Source of the DNA: Sphaerobacter sp.
Lineage (GTDB): Bacteria; Chloroflexota; Chloroflexia; Thermomicrobiales; Thermomicrobiaceae
Length of the DNA stretch: 64,000 bases
NCBI GenBank assembly: GCA_029961075.1
Contig: JASBVL010000090.1
Location: forward strand, 33,285 to 97,284
Direction of reading: 5' to 3'
The notes under the pieces were generated by a model. That model made no database searches. It was not told where the DNA came from and worked only from the letters and a program-made list of their open reading frames with translations. A program made the position numbers and the translations under genes. Positions 49,223-58,514 of the stretch are shown here, in pieces. Within the stretch, counting starts at the first letter, position 1, and each line of letters starts with the position of its first letter.

Positions 49223-50434
49223 ATGCCCGAGGTGGGATCGACCGCGCCGCCGTCGACGGCGGCGCGCACGCTCCGTCGCTTCTACCTCTACCGCATCACC
49301 TGGCAGGCCAAGTTCGACAGCGCAATCTGGATCATCTACCTCCAGAGCCGCGGCTACAGCCTGGCCGAGGTCGGCTTGGCCGAGTCGGCCTTCCACCTCG
49401 CGCCGGTGCTGCTGGAGGTGCCGGCGGGGTCGTTCGCCGACCTGGTGGGCCGCCGCTGGTCGCTGGCGACGAGCTCGCTGCTGGTGGCGCTCTCGGCCGC
49501 CCTCCTCTGGCTGGCGCCGTCGCTGCCGCTGGTGATGCTCGCGCTGTTCCTCTCCGGCGCGTCCTACAGCTTCGTCTCGGGCAGCGACCAGGCCTACCTG
49601 TACGACGCGTTGGGGGCCGACGAGGCGGGGCACCGGCGCTACACCGGCATCCTCGGCAAGCTGCTGGGCGCGTCCTACGTCGTCGGCGCCGCGACGACCT
49701 GGCTGGGCGCGGCCCTGTCGGAGATCAGCTACGGGATCCCCTTCGCGTTGCTGATCGGGGTCGGGCTGGGGGGCGCCTGGCTGGCGGCGGGTCTGGCCGA
49801 AGCCCCGCGGCCGCGCGCCACGGGGGGTGGACGCCCCGCAATCCGCCGGCACGTCGGCGCCGTGCGCGCGACGCTGGCCCGCCGCCCGGTCGTCGGGCTC
49901 GTCCTGCTCCTATCCGGCCTGTTCTGGACAGCGGAGGCGGTGGCCCACCTCTACCTGCAAGCGGCCTTCGCCGCCCGCGGGCTCGCCAACCGCGACATCG
50001 GGCTGCTCGTGGGGGCCACGCTGCTGGTCGGGGCCGCGGCGGCGGCGCTCAGCGGGCGCGTGGTGGGACGCACCCGCTTCGCCATCCAGTTCGCCGCGAT
50101 CGCTACCGTCGCCGGCCTGGGGCTGGTCGGCACGGCGAGCGAGCACACGCCGCTCGCGATCGGGGCCTACCTGCTCGCCCAGCCGGCCTACGGGCTGGCC
50201 GAGCCGCTGCTGCTCGCCTGGTTCAACCGGCAGATCCCGTCAGCCCAGCGCGCGACGATCCTGTCGGTCGAGTCGGGGCTCTTCTCAGCCACCATGATCG
50301 TCGTCTTCCCCGCCGCCGGCCTGCTGGCCAGCCGGCTGGGCTGGGCCGCGCTCTACCTCATCTGCGGCGCGGCGACGCTGACGCTCGGCGCCGCGGTGCT
50401 GGTCGCCGCGCGGCGCTGGCCCCGACCGGCCTAG
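49223..50434 (+). CDS. Major facilitator superfamily transporter
   Basis: This 403-residue protein has about twelve membrane spans. The loop between spans 2 and 3 reads GSFADLVGRRWSL, an MFS motif A variant, and SGSDQAYLYDALGADEAGHRRYTGILGK follows span 4. It resembles DHA-type efflux proteins. No regulator lies next to it, and the substrate cannot be told. A strong hairpin between it and the convergent subtilase gene ends transcription. Confidence 0.9.
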   Translation: MPEVGSTAPPSTAARTLRRFYLYRITWQAKFDSAIWIIYLQSRGYSLAEVGLAESAFHLAPVLLEVPAGSFADLVGRRWSLATSSLLVALSAALLWLAPSLPLVMLALFLSGASYSFVSGSDQAYLYDALGADEAGHRRYTGILGKLLGASYVVGAATTWLGAALSEISYGIPFALLIGVGLGGAWLAAGLAEAPRPRATGGGRPAIRRHVGAVRATLARRPVVGLVLLLSGLFWTAEAVAHLYLQAAFAARGLANRDIGLLVGATLLVGAAAAALSGRVVGRTRFAIQFAAIATVAGLGLVGTASEHTPLAIGAYLLAQPAYGLAEPLLLAWFNRQIPSAQRATILSVESGLFSATMIVVFPAAGLLASRLGWAALYLICGAATLTLGAAVLVAARRWPRPA

Positions 50435-50445
50435 CGTCGGGGGTG

Positions 50446-50472
50446 GCGCGGGGCCGAAGCGCGGCCCCGCGC
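50446..50472. terminator. Bidirectional terminator hairpin between MFS and subtilase genes
   Basis: GCGCGGGGCCG (50446-50456) and CGGCCCCGCGC (50462-50472) form a perfect 11-bp stem with an AAGCG loop. It lies in the 42-bp gap between two convergent stop codons. Confidence 0.7.
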
Positions 50473-50476
50473 TCGC

Positions 50477-52333
50477 TTACTGGCCGGCACCAACCGCGGA
50501 GGCCGCGACCACCGCCGCCTCGGCGTCGACCAGCCCGGCGCCGTAGGCCTCCTCGTCGGGGATCGGGGAGCCGCCCAGATGGCAGTAGCCGCTGTCACAG
50601 GACGCACCGCCCTGGTCCCCCGGCGAGGTGTCGGTCTCGCTCAGCGTCGGCGTGGCGTTGCCGGTGATCTTCTGGGCGCTCGCCTTGACGAGCTCGACCA
50701 GCGCCACGGAATCACCGCGCAGGTTCTCATTGGTGCTGGCCGCCAGGGCCAGGACCGCCGAGACGTGCGGCGTCGCCATCGAGGTGCCCTGGATGCTGGT
50801 GTAGCACTGGTTCGCCGGGAAGCCGCCACCCTCGAACTGGAAGCAGGGGATCTGCCCGGTGAACGTCGCCCAGTTCGACGTCGTGGAGAACGCCTCCCAG
50901 GTGTTGAACTGGTCGGCCTCGGTGTAGGGGAAGCCGGCGGTCCCGCCGCCATCCCACGTCGGCAGGTTGAACTTGCGCGCGCCACCGGGGGCGACGAGGT
51001 CGACGCCCGGCCCGTAGTTGCTGTAGTACGCAAGCTGGTTCTCTTGGTCGACCCCGAAGGGCTGATGGGACGCGCTGGCCGGCTTGCAGGTGGCGTCAGA
51101 CCCGTCGGCGGTGCCGTCCGGGCAGCTCTCCACGGCGGCATTGACCCGGTTCCCCGTCGAGCCGACGCTCACCACACCGGGCACGCCGCCCGGCACCTCG
51201 TAGAGGCCAAAGAGGTCGCTGGCCTGTCCTGGCCCGGCGCCCGGGGACGTCAGCGTCCCGTGGCTGACGACCTTGCCGTCGGCGTCGAGGCGCACGTGCT
51301 CGTTCCCGGCGGCGGCCACGATCGTCGTCCCGTTGTCCTGTGCGTACTGGACTGCCTCCACGAACTGGTCGTAGATCAGCTGCTGCTCGGGGTCAGCGAG
51401 GTCGACGTATCCGCCGAAGGAGATGCTGACCACGTCGATGCCGTTGTCGGCCGCGTAGACGAAGGCTTCCAGGATCGTCGAGTCGTAGGCGAAGCCGCAC
51501 CACTGCGAGATCTTGAGCGACACGAGCCGGACCCCGGGCGCGATGCCGTTGATGCCCTGGCCATCATGCGCCGCGGCGATATTGCCGCCGATCCACGTCC
51601 CGTGACCGTTCCAGTCGGTCTCGGCCGGGCCGTTGTACTGCTCGGCGAGGTCTTCGTCGGACACGCCGAAGTAGGCCTGGCAGACCGGCGGGTCCTCGTT
51701 CACGGTCAGGTCGACCACCTCGACGACGGTGTCCGCCAGCTCGGCGTGGGTGAAGTCGATCCCGGTGTCAGCCACGCCGACGGTCACCGCCGGCTCGCCG
51801 GCCGTCGTCACCCAGGCCTCGGCCGTCTTGACCCGCGCGAGGTTCCACAGCAGGCCCGGCAGCGCGGACGCCGGGTCGGGCGTGATCGCGGGGGCTTGCA
51901 GGGCAGATGCCCGCTCGGGCGCTGCGGCGCTGCCCTGGAGGGCAGCGTCGAGGTTGATCCGGCGCGGGGCCACAACGCGTGGCCCGGCGGTGCTGCTCGG
52001 CGCCAGCTCCGCGGGGACGATGCGCTCGATGCGATCGACCGCGACGCGGCTCACGAGCGGATTGGCCTGGAGCTGCTGCTTGACCTGGCTCGGCGCCCGC
52101 ACGACGAGCAGGTTGAGCGCGGGGATCTCGTCGACGACCGTGCCGCCGAGGTTGGCCACCGCGGCCTGCACGGCCGTGGTCGCGGGCGCCTGTTTCGTCT
52201 CTACCAGGTAGCGGGTGAGCGTGTTGGCGTCGGCGGGCGCCGGCGCCGACGCTGCGGCCACCGCGCTCATCGGGACCAGGGTCACGAGGAGCAGGGCCAG
52301 CGTCAGCAGAAGGCGAAGCGACGTCGTTCTCAT
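50477..52333 (-). CDS. Secreted subtilisin-family serine protease (S8)
   Basis: This 618-residue protease has a signal peptide (residues ~8-28), an inhibitor I9-like propeptide (residues ~38-108; RYLVETKQAPATTAVQAAV...VSRVAVDRIERI) and a peptidase domain with Asp189 (VADTGIDFTH), His244 (NGHGTWIGG), oxyanion Asn344 (AAAGNEH) and Ser518 (GTSMATPHVS). Inserts around residues 405-515 with four cysteines enlarge the domain. It is exported and processed, probably for extracellular protein breakdown. An AT-richer 100-bp stretch upstream (52510-52610) likely holds its promoter. Confidence 0.94.
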   Translation of the reverse strand: MRTTSLRLLLTLALLLVTLVPMSAVAAASAPAPADANTLTRYLVETKQAPATTAVQAAVANLGGTVVDEIPALNLLVVRAPSQVKQQLQANPLVSRVAVDRIERIVPAELAPSSTAGPRVVAPRRINLDAALQGSAAAPERASALQAPAITPDPASALPGLLWNLARVKTAEAWVTTAGEPAVTVGVADTGIDFTHAELADTVVEVVDLTVNEDPPVCQAYFGVSDEDLAEQYNGPAETDWNGHGTWIGGNIAAAHDGQGINGIAPGVRLVSLKISQWCGFAYDSTILEAFVYAADNGIDVVSISFGGYVDLADPEQQLIYDQFVEAVQYAQDNGTTIVAAAGNEHVRLDADGKVVSHGTLTSPGAGPGQASDLFGLYEVPGGVPGVVSVGSTGNRVNAAVESCPDGTADGSDATCKPASASHQPFGVDQENQLAYYSNYGPGVDLVAPGGARKFNLPTWDGGGTAGFPYTEADQFNTWEAFSTTSNWATFTGQIPCFQFEGGGFPANQCYTSIQGTSMATPHVSAVLALAASTNENLRGDSVALVELVKASAQKITGNATPTLSETDTSPGDQGGASCDSGYCHLGGSPIPDEEAYGAGLVDAEAAVVAASAVGAGQ

Positions 52334-52630
52334 CGTGCAGCCTCACTTCTCATCGTCGCGGATGCGGGAGCGCTCACTGCTGGACCGGGGCGCTGCGCCG
52401 GTGCGGTGCTCGCGCGCCAGCCAAGCCACCCGCCTCCTTCCTTGCGCCCGAGGTGGCCGCCACTGGCAGGCTCCCGCCCCACGTCTCCGGCGGGCCGGGC
52501 TGCCACGGGGGCGTCCCCCGCGAAACTGATGTATAGCTCATACCAAACTATCACACCGGGGGAGATAGAGAGTGGATAGCTGGCAAAGATACGCTGACGA
52601 AGTCGTCATGCTCGCCGGGCGCGCCCCGCG

Positions 52631-53695
52631 CTAGGGCAGGAACTCCTGGACGTTGTCCGGCGTCACCAGTCGGACCTCGACCGGGATCGTGGCCGGCACC
52701 GGCTCGTCGTTGATCGCCCGCAGCGCCGCGGCGACGCCGAGCTGGCCCATCAGCGCCGGCTGCTGGGCGACGGTCGCGTTCATCTGGCCGGCCTGGATCG
52801 CGGCGAGCGCGTCGGGGATCGCGTCGAAGCCGATGACGACGACCTCCGACCCCGCCCGGTCGCCCAGCGCCTGCACCGCCCCCAGCGCCATCTCGTCGTT
52901 CTGCGCGAAGACGCCCCGGATATCCGGGTTCGCCTGGAGCAGGTTCTGCATCACGTTGAGCCCCTGCGCCCGGTCGAAGTTGGCCGGCTGCCGGGCCGCG
53001 ATCGTCACGGCGGTCTGGCTCTCCATGGTCGTGTCGAAGCCCTCCCCGCGCTCGCGCGCGGCCGAGGTGCCCGGGATCCCCTGGAGCTCGACGCTGCTCC
53101 CGCTCTCGACCAGGCGGAGCATCTCCTGCGCGGCCAGTTGCCCGCCGAGCACGTTGTCCGAGGCGATCGTCGTGACGAGCTCGCCGCCGTTGGCGGCGCG
53201 GTCGAGGGCGATGATCGGGATCGCGGCCTCGTTGGCCAGCTCCACCGCGGGCACGACCGCATCCGAGTCGACCGGGTTGACCAGGATCGCGTCGACCTGC
53301 TGCGCGACGAAGGTCTGGATGTCGTTCTGCTGCTTCGCCGCGTCGTTCTGCGCGTCGGCGATGAGGAGCTGGGCACCCGCCTGGTCCGCGGCGGCCTGCG
53401 CCCCGTCGCGCAGCGTCACGAAGAAGGGATTGCCGAGCGTCGAGAGCGACAGGGCGATCGTGAACCCCTCGCCACTGCCCGGTGCCGGCGTCCCGAAGGG
53501 TGCAGGCGCGGGGGTGGCGGCTCCCGGCGAGCCGGCGGGCGTCCCCGCCGCGCTCGTGGCGGTACCCATCCCCGCCCCGGTGGTGGCCGTGGCGAGCAGG
53601 GGCGTGCTCGTCCCCGCCGCCTCGCCGCCACCCCAGGCCGCGGCCAGCGTCAGCAGGGCGACGACGGCGATCAAGCGCAGCCAGAGGCGTGCCAC
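52631..53695 (-). CDS. Sugar ABC transporter periplasmic-type binding protein (RbsB-like) lacking the lipobox Cys
   Basis: This 354-residue protein has a signal-like N-terminus, a Thr/Pro/Ala/Gly linker and a peripla_BP_4 domain with LSTLGNPFFVTLRDGAQAAADQAGAQLLIADAQND, VNPVDSDAVVPAVE and FAQNDEMALGAVQALGDR, as in RbsB-type ribose/sugar proteins. Where a lipoprotein Cys is expected (LAAAC-GGG) the codon is TGG: the sequence is LTLAAAWGGGEA, Trp21. One base change from TGC/TGT would explain it and would prevent lipid anchoring. The permease and ATPase of the same operon are also damaged. Confidence 0.85.
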   Translation of the reverse strand: MARLWLRLIAVVALLTLAAAWGGGEAAGTSTPLLATATTGAGMGTATSAAGTPAGSPGAATPAPAPFGTPAPGSGEGFTIALSLSTLGNPFFVTLRDGAQAAADQAGAQLLIADAQNDAAKQQNDIQTFVAQQVDAILVNPVDSDAVVPAVELANEAAIPIIALDRAANGGELVTTIASDNVLGGQLAAQEMLRLVESGSSVELQGIPGTSAARERGEGFDTTMESQTAVTIAARQPANFDRAQGLNVMQNLLQANPDIRGVFAQNDEMALGAVQALGDRAGSEVVVIGFDAIPDALAAIQAGQMNATVAQQPALMGQLGVAAALRAINDEPVPATIPVEVRLVTPDNVQEFLP

Positions 53696-53721
53696 GGGGG
53701 CCTCCCTTCGCGACTCCGGCG

Positions 53722-54690
53722 TCAGGCGCGGAGCCGCCTTCGAAGCGTGTCGGTCATGACCGCGAGCGCGATGACCGCGCCGATGACGACCTGCTGCCAG
53801 AACGCGGAGACGTTGAGCAGATTCAGGCCGTTGCGCAGCACGCCGAGGATGAAGGCGCCGATGAGCGTCCCGGACGCGCTGCCGACCCCGCCCGCCAGGC
53901 TCGCCCCGCCGATGACGACGGCCGCGATCGCGTCGAGCTCGAAGCCGACGCCGGCTTGCGGCTGCGCCGAGGCCAGCCGCGCGGTGAGCAGGAGCCCGGC
54001 CACGCCGGCGAGCAGGCCGGCGAGGGTGTAGATGAGCAGCTTCTGGGCCGCGACGTTGATGCCCGAGAGCCGCGCCGCCTCCTCGTTGCCACCGATCGCG
54101 TACATGCAGCGGCCGGGGTAGGTGTAGCGGAGCACCGCGGCCGCGATCAGTCAGACCGCGACCATCAGCAGGACCGGCAGGGAAATGTTGAGCGGGTCCC
54201 CGCTGCCCAGCGTGCGGAACGACCGGAGGATCTGGCTGAGCGGGATGCCGCCGGAGATGACGAGGGCCAGCCCGCGCGCCGCGCTGAGCATCGCCAGGGT
54301 GGCGATGAACGGCGGCAGCTTGCCGATGGTGATGAGGAGGCCGTTGGTCAGCCCGGCGAGCGCCCCGACGCCCAGCGCGGCGAGCACCGCCACCGGCAGC
54401 GGCAGCTCGACCACCAGCCGGCCGAAGACGATCCCGGCCAGCGCCAGGACGCTCCCGCCGGAGAGGTCGATCCCACCGGCGATGATGACGAAGGTCGAGC
54501 CGAGGGCCAGGATCGCGATCACGGCGATCTGGGTCCCCACGTTGACGAGGTTGGTGAAGGTGAGGAAGGTGTCAGAGAGCAGCGCCATGATGGCCGACAG
54601 GAGCAGCAACGCCCCGAGCGGCCCGCCCCGGACGAGCAGGCCGGGCAGGCCGAGGCGCTTCCGCCTGGTCTCGCGGACTGAGCCAGCCAA
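53722..54690 (-). pseudogene. Sugar ABC transporter permease (RbsC-like) with in-frame TGA
   Basis: The reading frame from TTG 54690 (GAGG seven bases upstream) gives SAIMALLSDTFLTFTNLVNV and AGGIDLSGGSVLALAGIVFG, classic RbsC N-terminal motifs. It meets TGA at 54153-54151 (codon 180) and continues in the same frame as LIAAAVLRYTYPGRCMYAIGGNEEAARLSGI to the normal end at 53722. Relatives have a residue such as Trp at that place, so TGG to TGA is the likely change. All other motifs are intact. It is a nonsense-inactivated gene, a sequence error, or a read-through case. Confidence 0.85.
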
Positions 54691-56138
54691 CGGCCACCTC
54701 GCGCGAACGTGTGGCGAGGTCCATCACGAGCTCCTGGGTGGCGTCCTGCGCCGGCACGTCGCCCGTGATGCGCCCTTCACTCATCACCAGGATGCGATCG
54801 CTCATGCCCAGGATCTCGGGCAGATCGCTCGAGACCATGAAGATGCCGGCGCCCTGGGCGGTGAGGTGGTTCATCAGCTCGTAGATCTCCACCTTGGCGC
54901 CGACGTCGATCCCGCGGGTCGGCTCATCCAGGAGCAGGACCCGCGACGCGTCGATGAGCCACTTACCGATCACGACCTTCTGCTGGTTGCCGCCCGAGAG
55001 GTACCGCACCTCCTGCTCGAGGCTGGGCGTGCGGATGTGCAGGTCCCGCACCACGGCGGCCGCGTGCGGGTGGAGACGCCGCCGGCCGAGGAGCGCGGCC
55101 CGTGAGCAGCGCGCCAGGGCGGCGAGCCCGAGGTTCTCCTCGACCGAGAGGAGCGGCACCAACCCCTGGCCCTGGCGATCCTCCGGCACCAGCCCCAGAC
55201 CGTGCCGCCGGGCTGCCTGGATCGAGCCGGTCGGCAGGCGCTCCCCAGCCACCGCGATCTCGCCCCGATCGACCGGATCGGCGCCGAAGATCGCCCGCAC
55301 GAGCTCCGTCCGGCCGGAGCCCACCAGCCCCGCCAGACCGACGACCTCGCCCGCCCGCACCGCGAACGACACGTCCTCGACTGCGCCCCGCCGGGTCAAC
55401 CCGGTGACCCGCAGCAGCACCTCGCCCCGCGGCCGCGCGCGGCGCGGGTACTGGGCCTCGACGGGTCGCCCCACCAGGAGGCGCACGAGCTCGTCGCGCG
55501 GGGTGGCGGCCGGCACCTGGGCGACCACCTGCCCGTCCCGTAGCACGGTGACCCGGTCGCCGATCGCGCCGACCTCGTCCAGGTGGTGCGAGATGTAGAT
55601 GATGCTGACGCCGTGGGCCTGCAGGTCGCGGATGATGGCGAAGAGCCGCGCGGCCTCGGGCGCGGCAGCGCGGCGGTCAGCTCGTCCATGATCGGGATCC
55701 GCGCGTTGAGGCTCAGCGCCTTGGCGATCTCGACCATCTGCCGCTGCGCGACGACGAGCTCGGCCACGGTCGCGTGGGCGCTGACCCGGACGTGCAGGCG
55801 CTCGAGCAGCGCCGTCGCCGCGGCGGGCGGCCCAGGAAGATGTTCTCGGCCACCGTCAGGGTGGGGACGAGGTTGAACTCCTGATAGATCGTGGCGATGC
55901 CGAGGCGCTGGGCGGCGATGGCGGAGTCGATCCGCACCGGGCGCCCAGCGAGGCGGATCTCGCCCTGATCCGGGTGATACGCGCCCGCGAGGATCTTGAT
56001 GAGCGTGCTCTTCCCGGCGCCGTTCTCCCCCAGCAGGACGTGGACCTCGCCGCCCGCCAGGTCGAAGTCGACGTCGTGGAGCGCGACCACGCCGGGGAAG
56101 CGTTTGGTGATGCCGCGCATCTCGAGGAGCAGGCTCAT
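54572..56138 (-). pseudogene. Sugar ABC transporter ATPase (RbsA-like, two nucleotide-binding domains), two frameshifts
   Basis: From ATG 56138 (GGGAGA upstream) the first domain reads [40 protein letters not shown] in one frame. Near 55828 it shifts to a second frame ([46 protein letters not shown]). Near 55668 it shifts again to the third (APEAARLFAIIRDLQAHG, then MLRDGQVVAQ and the complete second domain YLSGGNQQKVVIGKWL). Each break is a one-base loss. Walker B reads MDELTAAL where MDEPTAAL is usual. The last 119 bp overlap the permease start. Confidence 0.85.
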
Positions 56139-56307
56139 CGCGCGTCTCCCGTCGCCCGTGCGACGGCCGGGACGTGCGCTGCTGCAGCCGGAGCGGCCAC
56201 CGGCGGCGCGTCCGAGTCGGCGCGAGGCACATGACGATCCGGCGCCGTGTTGGGCGCCGGTTTCGCAAAATAGGTGCCCGCCCCTGTCGCGGGGCAGACG
56301 TACTGCC

Positions 56308-58257
56308 TCAGGCAACGCGGGCGGTGGCCTGGGGCTGGGTCCGGCGCGTCGGGGGTGGGCCGCCGTGCGCGCCCGCGGCGGCGTCGGGGCGCAGGTCGAG
56401 GCGGCGCAGCGTCTGGGCGTTGAGGGCCACGATGATCGTCGAGGCGCTCATGAGCAGGGCCCCCACGGCCGGCGGCAGCACGACGCCGTAGGGCGCCAGC
56501 ACCCCGGCCGCCAGTGGGATGGCGACGACGTTGTAGCCGACGGCCCAGGCCAGGTTCTGCACCATCTTCCGGTAGCTCGCCTCGGACAGCCGGATGACGC
56601 TCACCACGGCGCGCGGGTCGTTCGAGGCCAGAATGACCCCCGCCGACTCGATGGCGACGTCGGTGCCGGCGCCGATGGCGATGCCTACGTCGGCGCGCGC
56701 CAGCGCCGGGGCATCGTTCACCCCGTCCCCGACCATCGCGACGCGCTCGCCGCGCGCCTGGAGCGCCGCGACCGCCTTCTCCTTTTCCTCGGGGAGGACC
56801 TCGGCGAAGGCCTCGTCAATGCCGAGGTCGGCGGCCACCGCCTCGGCCACCGGCCGCGCGTCGCCGGTGATCATCACCACGTGGAGGCCGCGCGCCTGGA
56901 GCGCCGCGACCGCCGCGCGCGACTCCGGCCGGATCTCGTCCTCCAGCGCCAGCGCGCCGATGACGCCGCCGTCGCGCACCACGTGCAGCACGGCCGCGCC
57001 GCGCGCCTGCCAGGGGCGCGTGCGCGCCGCCAGCTCGGCCGGCACCGCCAGCCCGCGCTCCCGGAGCAGGTTCGGCCCGCCGACGGCGACAGTGGCGCCG
57101 GCGACCTCCGCCTCGACGCCGCGGCCGGGGATGGCGCGAAAGCCGGTCGCCCGCGGCACGCTGAGGCCACGCGCCCTGGCCGCGGCCACGATGGCGCGGG
57201 CGAGGGGGTGCTCGCTGTCGGCTTCGACCGCCGCCGCCAGGGCCAGCAGGGCGCCCTCCTCGCCGTCACACGCGACCACCTCGGTGACGGTATGCTCGCC
57301 GCGGGTGAGCGTGCCGGTCTTGTCGAACAGCACCGTCGTGACCTCGCGCATGCGCTCCAGCGCCAGGCGGTCCCGCACCAGGATGCCCTGCCGCGCCGAG
57401 AGCGAGGTCGAGAGCGCGATCACCAAGGGGATCGCCAGGCCCAGCGCGTGGGGGCAGGAGATGACCAGCACAGTCACGCTGCGCACCACGCCGGCATCGA
57501 CATCGCCCAGCAGGGACCAGACGCCGAAGGTGGCGCCCCCCGCGATGACCGCGACGTAGAACAGCAGGGCCGCGGCGCGGTCGGCCAGCGCCTGCGCCCG
57601 CGAGCGCGACTGCTGCGCCTCGGCGACCAGGCGCTGGATCCCGGCCAGGGCCGTGTCGGCGCCGACGGCGTCGACGCGCACCCGCAGCGCGGCGCCCTCG
57701 ACGACGGTGCCCGCCGTGACCCGGTCGCCGGGCCCCTTGGGCACCGGGCGCGACTCGCCGGTCAGCATCGACTCGTTCAGCTCAGCCTGGCCATCGACGA
57801 CCGTGCCGTCGGCGGGGACGCGCGTCCCGGGGCGCACCAGCACGAGGTCGCCAGGGCGGAGCGCGTCCAGCGGCACGGTCTCGACGGCGTCCCCAACCAG
57901 GCGCTCGGCCGTATCGGGCAGCAGCGCGGCCAGGGCCTGCAGCGCGCCCTGCGCCTGGCCGAGCGCTCGCATCTCCAGCCAGTGGCCGAGCAGCATGACA
58001 TCGATCAGCAGCGCCAGCTCCCACCAGAACTCGAGCTGGAACAGACCGAGCGTGGTCGCGGCGCTGGCGACGAAGGCCACCACGATCGCCAGCGAGATGA
58101 GAAGCATCATCCCCGGCTGGCGCGCCGTGAGCTCGTCCCAGCCGCCGCGCAGGAAGACGGCGCCGCCGTAGAGAAAGACGACCGTGCCCAGCAGCGGGGC
58201 GATGAAGTCGCTGCCGGGGAAGGCCGGCAGGCTGAAGCCGAGCCAGTCCTGGATCAT
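56308..58257 (-). CDS. Copper/heavy-metal P1B-type ATPase (CopB-like, CPH motif); N-terminus probably lost by frameshift
   Basis: From ATG 58257, 649 residues contain TGES (166-169), [12 protein letters not shown] (CPH at 268-270, transmembrane metal site), DKTGT (phosphorylated Asp312), SEHPLA and [12 protein letters not shown] places it with CopB-type Cu/Ag exporters. The frame stays open upstream of 58257 and encodes [25 protein letters not shown], the expected first span, plus a His-rich stretch (AGQSGHVAHG, GDHAGHADV). It has no start codon there, while GTG 58466 begins VPLVGHDHRAHRGG in another frame. A one-base shift near 58415 would join them. Confidence 0.88.
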   Translation of the reverse strand: MIQDWLGFSLPAFPGSDFIAPLLGTVVFLYGGAVFLRGGWDELTARQPGMMLLISLAIVVAFVASAATTLGLFQLEFWWELALLIDVMLLGHWLEMRALGQAQGALQALAALLPDTAERLVGDAVETVPLDALRPGDLVLVRPGTRVPADGTVVDGQAELNESMLTGESRPVPKGPGDRVTAGTVVEGAALRVRVDAVGADTALAGIQRLVAEAQQSRSRAQALADRAAALLFYVAVIAGGATFGVWSLLGDVDAGVVRSVTVLVISCPHALGLAIPLVIALSTSLSARQGILVRDRLALERMREVTTVLFDKTGTLTRGEHTVTEVVACDGEEGALLALAAAVEADSEHPLARAIVAAARARGLSVPRATGFRAIPGRGVEAEVAGATVAVGGPNLLRERGLAVPAELAARTRPWQARGAAVLHVVRDGGVIGALALEDEIRPESRAAVAALQARGLHVVMITGDARPVAEAVAADLGIDEAFAEVLPEEKEKAVAALQARGERVAMVGDGVNDAPALARADVGIAIGAGTDVAIESAGVILASNDPRAVVSVIRLSEASYRKMVQNLAWAVGYNVVAIPLAAGVLAPYGVVLPPAVGALLMSASTIIVALNAQTLRRLDLRPDAAAGAHGGPPPTRRTQPQATARVA

Positions 58258-58514
58258 CGCGCTGGAGAGCAGGATCGGGATGGTCAGGATCAGGCTGACC
58301 CAGAAGCGCCGCCGGAAGACGTCGGCGTGGCCGGCGTGGTCCCCTGGCGCACCGTGACCCGCGGGCGCCGCGGCCGCGCCGTGCGCGACGTGGCCCGACT
58401 GTCCGGCGTGCGGTGCCGCGCGGCACCGCCGCGGTGCGCCCGATGGTCGTGTCCGACAAGGGGCACCGTCCGCGCGCCCTCAGCCCGGCGGGTGGAGAAA
58501 GGTAGCGAAGGCGG

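Noticed and set aside
54151..54153. TGA in the sugar permease as selenocysteine or a recoded stop
   Set aside because: No SECIS-like hairpin was recognised, the permease family has no Sec, and neighbouring genes also carry lesions.
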